Notes under the pieces: model-generated | What the model saw: only the letters and a program-made list of their open reading frames with translations | What the model was told of the DNA's origin: nothing | Database searches by the model: none | Made by a program: the position numbers and the translations under genes | Shown: one piece after another, positions 1 through 10,900 of the stretch | Position numbering within the stretch: the stretch's first letter is position 1 | Layout: each line of letters begins with the position of its first letter | DNA from: Hippasteria phrygiana | Lineage: Eukaryota; Echinodermata; Asteroidea; Valvatida; Goniasteridae | Direction of reading: 5' to 3' | Length of the DNA: 64,000 nucleotides | Assembly: GCA_037893225.1 (NCBI GenBank) | Contig: JAZGUH010000367.1 | Location: forward strand, 1,178,001 to 1,242,000

Positions 1-94
1 AAGCATGCCCCCTGAAAAAAATTCACTGGGCAGCCCAAGGGGGGGGGGGGGGGGGGGGTTAAACCCCCAAAACCCCCCCGTAGATCCGCCACTG
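1..94. mobile_element. End of a hAT-like short element with poly-G tract
   Basis: A G-run (about 41-58) followed by a terminus reading GTAGATCCGCCACTG, the complement of the CAGTGGCGGATC type of end. It resembles the ends of the elements at 16854-17094 and 35762-36086. The other end lies before the window. Confidence 0.4.
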
Positions 95-627
95 ATAAGG
101 TTCTAAATTCAATACATTGTTGCTCAACTTTGTTATGATATGATCAGACTACATCGTCTTAAGTGCCATCAAATTCGGGTTGAAAAGAATGAATGTCGTC
201 TTCCGAAAGAATAGGGTTTCTGCGAGTTTCTTACTCGACTGATGGCAAATGATATAGGCGGGAATTGTCGCGAACGCAACGAAAGTGTTGGGCCGTTCAG
301 TTAATATTGCCTCCTTATAATTGAGCAATTCAGAAAATCACCTATCTGCAGTGTGCTGGGATGGGAAGGCTTAAGAACTCGTTTTTCACGATTGATATCA
401 TAAACGAAAGTTGTTAAATCGTCGATTCCTGCGAATAACTGGACCTGCGAGGTTATTAGTTTTAGCACCACGATCATACGTCACAAAATCAATGGCAAAC
501 GGAAACTCTGATGCTCTAGGATACTAGTGTTAAAATTATGTCCTCGCAAACCCGCAGCAAATGTGGTGTTTCCATGGTGCCCATAAAATCCCCATCAGCA
601 TGAAATCTCCCATGGGGATGACTTTAA
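94..627. other. Noncoding stretch, nothing recognised
   Basis: No ORF with recognisable similarity and no repeat shared with other parts of the window. The next element begins at the TTAA at 624. Confidence 0.5.
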
Positions 628-1231
628 AGGGACACATTGCCTTCAAATGTCATGAAATTTTGCTGTTTAGAAATGTTCCTTACCTTTAATAAGAGTTGTT
701 CATGCAAAAAAACACGTATAATGTGTTGTAATTAGTGAGTAGTGATTACAAAACAAAAGATTGGCCGCTTACCCCTGACATCTGACCTGCGAAACATAGA
801 CTTATTTCCAGTACTAAATACCACCGTCTAAATAATGCGCAACATACGCTGTAAGAAGAGTCTTTAGGCTGGCGCCGCAGCCAGTGGCCTTGTGAACCTA
901 TCAGATGATCGCCAGGTACAATTCTCTACCTCGCGACACATCGCCAGTGCTGCGCGCGCCGTGCCACAGTACATCAAAATGGATCAACAGAACGTACTTC
1001 AACCAGATGCGACTGGAAATACGACTGGTGAACACAGTCCGCCATTTTGTGGAGTCAAAAATTTGGTTCTACAAAATGGCGGACCGTTATTTGTCACGAA
1101 ATTAAACAAAAACCACGCAATTTAAAGGGATAGTTATGTGAATCTTTATATTCTACTTTTAAAAAAGCTTCCCAACTATATCCATTTCAGTTTTATAGCC
1201 CAAATCGCAAAATCCAAAGCAATGTGTCCCT
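628..1231. mobile_element. TTAA-flanked non-autonomous DNA transposon, family 1, copy 1
   Basis: Bounded by TTAA at 624-627 and 1232-1235. The termini are inverted repeats starting AGGGACACATTGC. Closely similar along its length to 28798-29413. TTAA duplications are typical of the piggyBac and Kolobok superfamilies. There is no transposase, and the small ORFs inside are not conserved proteins. Confidence 0.75.
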
Positions 1232-1385
1232 TTAACTTAGGCCTACATGGTGTTATCAATAACCCCATGGGTATCCCATGGGACCCTATGGGAAACCTAT
1301 GGGATCCCCGTGGGACATTTTGTAAGGGACTCTCTGTACTCCTGGGCATCAGCTGGTGTGCAAACTGAAGTTTAAGTGTGCAGAT

Positions 1386-1988
1386 TATCCATCTGACAGT
1401 CACTGTCATGCCATGCATATTTTCAAGAAATAAGATGAAAACTCGTGAAAACAGATTATCAAGAGTTTACTTTTGCTTTAAAATACAAACATTGAAGAGG
1501 AAAGTACTGAGAAGCATATCTTTAAGTTTATCGCTCACTGCTCTGAAAATTGCCCGACTTCCCAAATCTGGTATTTCAATCACTTCAAATGAGCACATTT
1601 ATATCAAGTATCATCCTGTCTGTGCCTCAGGCACCAGACTCCGTGACCCCACCGTACGCGCATGAAATTGTTTTAGGTTCGGGGGTTTTGTACATGAACA
1701 GTCACGTACAAACAATATTCAACCAACAAAAGAATGAGTGTCCCTGTGAAGTTGATTTTCGCTGCATGCCTTTATCAAGGTTGACCTTTGTATAAAATTC
1801 AATGTGCGCACACAACGACCTCTGCTTTTGCAAAATATTTATTCATACACGAGGCTGCTACGCAAGGAAACAACACTCCACAAGAGTCTATTACAGTGCA
1901 GCTGCAATGTGAAGGTGCACACCACTTCATGCACTTTGACTCCAGGGCTATTTAGCCAAAACACTGCATATCTGTGGATAATTTCAAA
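1386..1988 (+). promoter_or_regulatory. Conserved 5' flank of CYP copy A
   Basis: About 600 bp directly before the start codon align with copy B's flank (27988-28564, resuming at 35166-35231). Conservation in both copies across noncoding DNA, ending at the ATG, makes this the likely promoter and 5' UTR. No TATA box or transcription start can be fixed by eye. It may also simply be part of the duplicated block. Confidence 0.5.
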
Positions 1989-4900
1989 ATGGCTGCGTTG
2001 ACATTTGCAACATGTCTGCTAGGTGCGGTGTGTTTCCTGTTGGCTTGTGCTGGGCTAGGATTTGTTGGTTTTGTGATGTATGTGCATTTCCTGCACACCA
2101 AGTATGCACATATTCCTGCACCGCCTAGGAATGGGTGAGTGTCGTGAAGATGTAATTTATGTGGGCCTATCCTGTTTTGCGCTGTAAACATTGGCAATTG
2201 CAGGATAGGAGTAGAGACCAACGAAGAAATGACGCCACACCGTCTTTTCTGAGTGGGGCAATGTGGAAATATTACTAATATGGTATATGTCTGAGGTCTC
2301 TAGCATTTTGCAATCACGAGATATTTAGAAATTTGCATGTTTGTTTTCAGGAATTTCTTGAAATGTCTTAAGGAGAAACAAGCCATTTAAAAAAACAAAA
2401 AGCAAAGCAATAGATGTAAGCACTCGACAAAAACACATTCTTTTTCCAACTTTATTCACTGAAATCAAAGATTTTGGTTATGAAATAGAATAATATAGGT
2501 ATCAAAGATGCAAAAAATTCCCTCCCTTCAAAATCACTTGTTTGAAGAATTGTTCACCCTCTTCACATTGAACGGCCCATAACTCGTAAAATCATACAGC
2601 GACTTATGTGCCCTTTTTGCAGAGCAGGTCACATATGACGTGTGGGTATGGGTTTTGGTTTTACAAGACTTTCTCACATCTCAAATATCCTATCCGTATC
2701 AAAAATCAGATGTTGTGCCAAAGAAAAGGAAAAAAAGAAAACACAAACCCTTGCCTGATTAGGCACTATAGCACAAAATCCTGTTTATAGTCATGCTTTT
2801 TTTTTAAAGGAAGGAGACCCGTTTTGTAATTCTATTTTAAGATAAGACCTGCCACGCTGTATTTTCCAAGATGGCCGCCTTTTTTTCAAGATGGCGTCCG
2901 CCGATATTGGGGTCAACCAAATCGATTCAAAACACCAAATAAATGGACCAGAAATTCCTTTCTTCCTAGTGCATTTAAAAAAGTAAATCACAAATCCATT
3001 TTCCAGTTAAGTATTTTACTAATGACAACACCTGAATAAATCCCAGCCATCCGAGTGGTGGATCGTCGATCACGTGCATTGAATTATTCGTCCTATCGCA
3101 CGACGCGAACCCGCACCGCCAAAAAACGTTATATCACATGGTTCTATCAAACGGTAACGCGTTTGATAGAACTTCCCCGCCGCTACAACACGGCTGTCAT
3201 TGGACTCGTTCCCGGTCCCTCCGTTGTCCTTCGGACTTCAAATGTATATTATATACATACGGGGACCGGGAACCAGTCTAGGCTGTCATTCACACAAAAT
3301 GGCGGACGGTGTTTCCGAACCGCGGTTTGTTTTCCTAACAGACGACGAAATATTGGAACTCGTAGGCGATGCTGACGCTGCTAACACAAAGAGACAAACG
3401 AAATATGCAGTCAAAGGATTAGAGGAATTTGCAAGACCGCAAGAACAACAATTAAAGCTTTAACTGATTCGGAACTGGACCACTTTTTGTCGCGGTTTTA
3501 TGCGGGACTGAGTGAGAAGGTAAACGGCACGTTGTACACCAAGAAATCCATGCATGCAATCTGTCGGATTTATTCAGGCGTTGTATAAAACAAATAATGA
3601 ATGTTTCACATTCGGGCAATGGTAGGAATAATTTCATTCGGTGACAGATGGAATGTCCCATTCCACTCGGCTTCGCCTCGTGGAATGGAACATTCCATCT
3701 GTCACCTCATGAAATTATTCTTACCATCGCACTCATAAACATTCATTATTTGTATAATATTGTATGTTATGTAATCTCAACATAACTTATGATTGTTGTA
3801 TTTTTACCATCGTTAGGTTCTTTTTTGGTCATGCGTCACTAATGAAGAGCTACATCAAGGAGAAGAATATGACATTCTCCGATGCAATTGTGGACCTGTA
3901 AGTCGACCTTGTTTCGTGTTTGGAAAGGTTTTGAAGGCTGAACTGTAAAATTGGTCTGATGGTTGAATTTATTGGCTGTTTCGGCAACTTACCGAAACAG
4001 ATTTTTTGAATTTTCCGCAAAGTTGCGGAAAAGGAATTGTTTTGTTTTGTTTTGTTTTGTATTTTGGCTTTTTCCGCAATCATTGCGTGAGGTCTTTTTT
4101 TCTGCTCCGAAAACCCCGTAGACTTTGAACACGTTTTTCCTAGGTGGCACTTTGCTCACTTTTAAATGTCATATCTTAAAGAAAAAACCAGTTATATAAA
4201 AACCTAAGAATCCTAGGTCGCCGGTAACAGTGCATATCATGTGCCGCCTATTTGTTTTACACTGTGAAGTTACCGGTACATTAGATGTGCAATTATAGAT
4301 GTCTATACATTTACAGAAACGTGGTATCCGGACGTGCCTTTTTCGTCTCCGTTTCTCTTTCGAACTTTATGCCCAGCACGATATGGGACCAAGGAGTACC
4401 ACCCTCTTGTCCCTATACCCTATACACACGATACCCTGCACGATATGGGGGAAAAGGGTACCCCCTTTTATCCCTAAGCACACTCCAGATTATTGTTATC
4501 TAACACATCCCCCTAGATTTCTGAATAGAATTCCTTATAAGGGACCATATAAGGGACCACTCTTTTTAGACTTTTTCAAGTGGTTTTCACTCTTTTCGAG
4601 TGGTTTTTATAAGAGATTCACTCTTTTGGAGTGGTTTGAAAAGGGATTCACTCTTTTGGAGAGTGCGTTTTTCACTCTTTTACATTAAGAGAGAAGTGCA
4701 CAGCCCACGTGACGTCACATTAAAGGTAGCGTACACGATTGGTCATCCTCCAATTTGTTTACTGAATTATTACAAAATACACTAGACTGTAAGTTAATAG
4801 CAATCTCAATCATCCTGTGAAATTATGGCACCCGGTGTGCTGTCGTTTTCAAGAAAAGTTTGGAAAAATCGTTGGAAGAAAATGACGGATTTTTTTTTAA

Positions 4901-7900
4901 TACTGCCCTCTTTTGACGGAATGTAGTTAGTCTGCGTTGCGTCTAAAATTGGTTAACAATCCGAAAACGGGCGCAAGGTTGATAGTACAGTGAAACGCCG
5001 CTATAACGAACGCCGCTATGGGCTCCGTGCACAACTACTCCCTCAGCGGAAGGAAAAGGCGAGTTGGGGGTGAATATCGACGCCATCGTCGTAGAGCAAG
5101 TTCGGTTGGGCGACCAGAGTGAATAGACTTAACCATAGTTGATCTAGATGTCACCCGAACGCTGCGCGGCCTAGCTAGTGCAACTGGATCAACCTAGCTC
5201 CGGACCATGGTTTCTCCAGTCACTCGCGAGTTACGTCACGGTTTCAAGATGGAGGATCGGTAAACTGGGCAAGTTTTGCAAACGTTTACGATAATTTGTT
5301 GGTTTTGTCCAATGATAATAACTCTTTGCAATAAGATAATGAATTATTGATTTCACCAAAGTTAAGTAGAGACAATAATAGAAATAAACAATAGAAAATA
5401 GAAATGACATGCAAACATTTGCTTCGTTAACAACTAGCACTTTAGCAGACGACATTCTTTGCAGTTTGTTGTTGCTGCACACTAACTAGATTTGACGTAG
5501 TCGATCGACTAGATGCGTTCGAGTGAAGGACAGACCACGCATGCTCTTTTTAAATAGCAAATTGACAAAAAGGACTATGTCAGCAGCACCCGAACTTGCT
5601 CATAGCTGACTTCAATTTAAGTGTCTGGTTCCCGCTATGATATTCTTATGGAAAACGCAGTTATCGAGAGTCTACAAACAGACAAAGCAATCCCACTGGT
5701 GGTATAGGTATACGAGTATCAAATGAACGAGGAGCTTGGTACGTAATACCAGCGACGTACTGCCCATGAAAGTGCGGTTGCATGTGGACAGCGCCCTCAT
5801 TCGACGGCGCACGGAGCCCATAACGAACACCGCTATATTGAACATTCGGCTATAACGAACACCATCCTTGGCTCCCACATTTTGTGTACAAAACTTACCG
5901 AACAACGGACGGCCGCAGCTTTATGTTGAAGAGTGTATGGAATTCCATTGCTGCCATTTACGCGTCGCATGTGTGGCATTGTTGCTTGGGTCCTTTTTAG
6001 CCGTTTGCGCCGTCAACGGCGCATAGTCGCGTCGTGCCGTCGCATATAAGTCGCGGCGCAAACGGCTAAGGACCCAAGCAACCATGCCACACATGCCAGG
6101 CGCGGATTGGGGGTTGTGGGTCGAACCCCCCCCCCCCCCCCCCCCCCCCCTGCTCGTTGCCAATTTTTTTTGTTTTCTTGTAGGGGCCTACGCCTTGGAA
6201 ATACAGGCCTTATTTTGCCTATGGGTGAGAACAAAACAAAGAGATAAATGGCGCCACCAACGGTGGGAAAGTGTATGCCTTTTTCTAAGGCCTATATATA
6301 CAGAACTATTAGTCTTTTAGAGGTATGGCGGACACAATAGGAGGGCGCTATTTGATTTGGGTTTCCTTTTGTATGGTACAAAAGGTATACCCAAATCAAA
6401 TAGCGCCATACCTCTAAAAGGCTAATTGGTCCGATTTGTTTGTAACTTAATTTTGGTGTATAGGGGCCTAGATAAACCAAAATGTGCTATGTAGATGAAC
6501 ATTGAAGTGATTTATGACGATGGCATTATGTGTAATGTGACGTCACATTAAAGACATATTTTAAAGCTTATATCTGTAGGACTATCGATTTGTATGTACC
6601 TTACGTACTAAGACTTGGGCGTTAAAGATTATTTTTAAGTGCTATTATTACGCGACACACACCCATTCGTGCAACAAAGCATTCTTACATTTTTTACATT
6701 CTTACATACATTCAAACAGCCCAGACACTTCAAAATCTAATTTCCGTTTGTTTTCAGGATGCGGCAACACGGACCCATATTCCATATGATTTTCTTAATT
6801 ACTCCACTTATTTTTGCGTTGGACCCTGACTTTGTAAAGGTATGTGATATTTTTTACTCACGCAAATCGATAGGAACGAGTTAATACAGTACGCCACCAA
6901 GCGTTTGCACTTAAGAGGCCATTTTCAAACTGCGCGGTCGGCAAGTTACCCATAACATCGTAGTCTGGTTCCCAGACCAAAATATTATATTTCTGATGAA
7001 TATAAGGTCCGGTAGCCGCCAATGTCACGTGACGAAAACGGGAGGAATTCCTCTCGTTTCCGAAACTGTCCAACGGTAACATTCGGCTGTCAACGTTGAT
7101 GTTCGCAATAACAAAATGTCTGTCGGGTCCGTTACAGATCCTGGAATTTGAATTCTCAATTATATATAAACACTGAAAAATCAATGCCACACTCTTGCAG
7201 TATTTTGCCGACGACCGGATTTTGCAAGAATATTAAATTTGAATGATGCCACTGACGTCCTGTGGACTAAATCTGCACTTCGTGATCTATTTTAAACCGT
7301 GGGTAATACCAGACCTAAGATTTAGACGTCAGGGAATCTTCAGGTCAGGGAACCAGACTATATAACCCCATTGATCCATTTCAGGATAGTAATATTGGAA
7401 GGTATTTGGAAGCCTGGTAAATATTAGCCATCGAATAAGGTCAAACTACTTCAAAGATCGCGCGTATCATTGTAACAGTTTTGTTCGGTTCGTGCAAAAT
7501 GACATATGAGACGGATAAGTCGACCTTTCATTTTCAGATGCACAGAGCGGAAAATGGCCTCTACTGGGTCCTGTAGAAGTGGGGTGGGACAAAAATAAAA
7601 AACTTTCTGAAAAGTCGCAGACCTCATTTTGTGTTCGCCCTGCAGGTTCCCTCCCCTCAACGCGCGGCACTCTCCGATACCATGCGCAAGATGTTTAATG
7701 CCAAAATCTGGTATTTCAATCATCACAGACACAAGATTATAGGTGTTTCTTACGCATAGGGGCGGATAATTTTTTGAGTTTAGATACGCTATACTGGATA
7801 CGCTGCTGAAGTCATTTTAAAAAATTGAAATCACCCAAAACAAGGCTGAAAGCCATTCTAAGTAAAGTGTTACACTCAGAGTTGATAGGGTTGGCGACAA

Positions 7901-10900
7901 GTTGAATAGCAAACCCTACCACCCTGACGGGTTTCCTAAATCTAAATAGAGGATAATTCTTCAATTAGATACCAGAGAAATTATCTCAATTTTCAGACCT
8001 ATAGACCCAGGCGGAGTAACTTCCTCCTTCGGCAAAACCAACTCACCTGCCCCCTTTAACAACACGATGCATCGTGTCTCACATAATGACTACCATGTGT
8101 TAATATATTTCAATCCACAGGAGAGTTTGTGTGCGAACACGCATCCGAAGCCCTATGCTCTCTATAGGCTGTTCACGAAGACATTAGGGACGCGATTCCT
8201 AGGTTCGGGCCTCGTCTCGGACATTAATCCTGCAACCCATGCATCAAAACGGGCTCTTCTTAACCCTGCCTTCCACAAAAAGTAAGTTTGTTGAAGTAAT
8301 GAAAATAAGGATATCATTATAGGACGACTAAATATTAAATCCCAAGTAGCCTAGAAATTCCATCTCTAGGCTGGATCGGAATCGCGAGCGCGCGCACCAT
8401 TCACTGTGTACAGAATGTTCTTCTTGTGCATGGACGCGCTAAAAAATCACGTGAACAGGGCGACGAGCAAGGAAAAATGTATTTAGTAAAGTAATCAGAG
8501 GTAACTTGTGTAATACAAATCTTAATTTTTGCAAGCAGCTCAAGTAAAATCCCCGGTACCGTGTCCGTTGGTCTTTTTGGCGGCGATTTCCACATTCAGG
8601 AAACATGAAGCCGAGGTAAAAAAAAGAAAAGGAACAAACCATTTTGCCTAAAGAAGTAAATGCATAAATAAACTAAGGGACCATGGATTAATGCCAATTT
8701 GCGTGCGCACGCGTGCGCACGCGTTCCTTTGCGTGCCTTTGCGTGCCTTTGCGTGCCTTTGCGTGCACGGTAAAACGAGAGAGATTTTGGCACGCATTTG
8801 CACGCATCGGCACTCATCGGTACGGACTTGCACGCAGTGGCACGCAGTGGCACGCAGTGGCACGCAGTGGCACGCAGTGGCACGCAGTGGCACGCAGTGG
8901 CACGCAGTGGCACGCAGGCGGGCACGCAGGCGGGCACGCAGTGGCACGCAGTGGCACGCAGTGGCACGCAGTGGCACGCAGTGGCACGCAGTGGCACGCA
9001 GTGGCCTTCAGTGGCATGCAAACGGACTTATTTGCAACCAGCCTGAGTGTACAATAGATATCGTCTCTGGCGGTACCTTTTATGTCCCAGATAATCCGCT
9101 AATCCGGATTAGTGTGCAACTGGTAGAATTAATCTTTCTTTCTGCAAGTTGGGGCTTAAGCGATTTCTCATAACTATTAATTTAAGGGTTTTCTGTAGAA
9201 TTTGCGATACAGTTTCTCGGACTTGTTTCCCTAAAAAACTCCAAACCACAAATCTGAGACAAAAGATACGAGAATTTGAAAAGGTCCTTCATGAAAATTC
9301 TTGACTCTTCAAACCCAATTCTTGACTCTTCAAACGCAATAAATGGCGAGGTGAACATGTACATGTAAGTCCTTATATCTTCATAATGTAAAAGTTGTTT
9401 CAGTTGGCTCCGCCATCTTGAATTTCTCCACAGTTTCATAATTCGTAAGCGCCATGTTAGAGTTTTTTTTAAATTATCTCACAATCAAGAAATTGTTTTT
9501 GTGTATTTTCTCAATAAAGCAACAAAATATGAAATAAGGCAAGATTATTTAAATTGAAGGTTGAAATCTTGACTCTTCAAATCGAATGGATGGAAAGGTA
9601 AACATGCATGTACATGTTGGTCCCTATACCTTTATCATGTAAACGTTGTTTCAGTTGGCGCCGTCATCTTGAATTTAGTCCCCATTTCGCAATTCCTAAG
9701 CGCCATGTTAGAACTCTATTTTTAACGAACTTGCAATCAAAAAATCGTTTTTGTGTATTTTCTCAATAAAGCAAAGAAATTATGAAATAATGCAAGAAAG
9801 AATTGAAGGTTGAAATCTTCACTCAACAAAATGGATGGAAAGGTGAACATGTACAAAATGTACGTATATAGAGTACCTGAAGTCTGACGTTAGTTGGCAC
9901 AACTGGCTCCAAACAAATGGAGATTTGGACTGTTCCTTTAACAGCCAGTCATGAAAACACACATTGACACAAAATGACAAAAGTATTCTGGTTCAAAAAA
10001 TTGCATTGACGTCATCACTTCTGTACTCTTTAGGTCCACATGTCATTATCATGTAAAAGTTGTATCAATGGGCGCCGCCATCTTGAATTTCGCTCTCATG
10101 TCGTAATTCGTAAGCGCGCCGTGCTAGATATATTTGTAATGATCTCACAATAGAGAAATCCTGGAACAAGACACGTAATCGCCAAATTTGAACTGACGTC
10201 GATGCTATTTATTCCTTAAAAAAAATATTATCTGAAAAAGCGTTGTATACATCGCGGACGATGGGTTATGTGCAAATTGTTTGACGAAGAAAAGAATAAC
10301 ATTAACTTCCAATCAAGTCTAGACTCTTAAATTTGCAGCCCTATATTGCCTTGCCCGTAAAAAGTATAGTTCGGGTGCGACGTTTACATCAATCACGCAG
10401 CGAAAACATTCCAATGAATGATAACATGAATGATAACATGTAGGCCTATCCCCCGACGCAAACAATCTTCTGAATGTATTCCTATAGCTGCGCCTTGAAA
10501 AATCTGAGACTGTCTTTTGTTCCATTTTTCGTACAATTGGCCTAATAGGCTGTGTTTTGAATTTCCAAAGATTTATATCCAGTGATGACGAAGCACTTCT
10601 GTTTTTATGCGTGGTAAACTTGAATAATGGTGTAGGCCTACATCTACGCGTAATTTCTTCAAAACGTATTTTTCTCTCCGAAAAGATCGAATTTGAGGAA
10701 ATAAATGATGCTGCCTTTCACCAGATTTCTACATTAGTGTCATGTCCAATGTTTTAATGAAAATCACGGAAACTTGAAATACATAAGAAATACTTTACAA
10801 ATCTAAGTCCCGCTAGAATCATCATTACGTTAGGAAAGCCTTTGAATCGCCAGTTTAGTTAAGTGTATTCTGACCAAAGCTTCCAAAAGATGAGTCATCA

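Noticed and set aside
3591..3753. microRNA precursor
   Set aside because: The stem is far longer than a metazoan pre-miRNA and belongs to a transposon copy; kept only as a hairpin.
8596..9173. Long overlapping ORFs in several frames on both strands (up to 160 aa)
   Set aside because: They are read-through of a 10-bp minisatellite with no stop codons; the products are simple repeats (RSGTQWHAVA-type) with no family resemblance.
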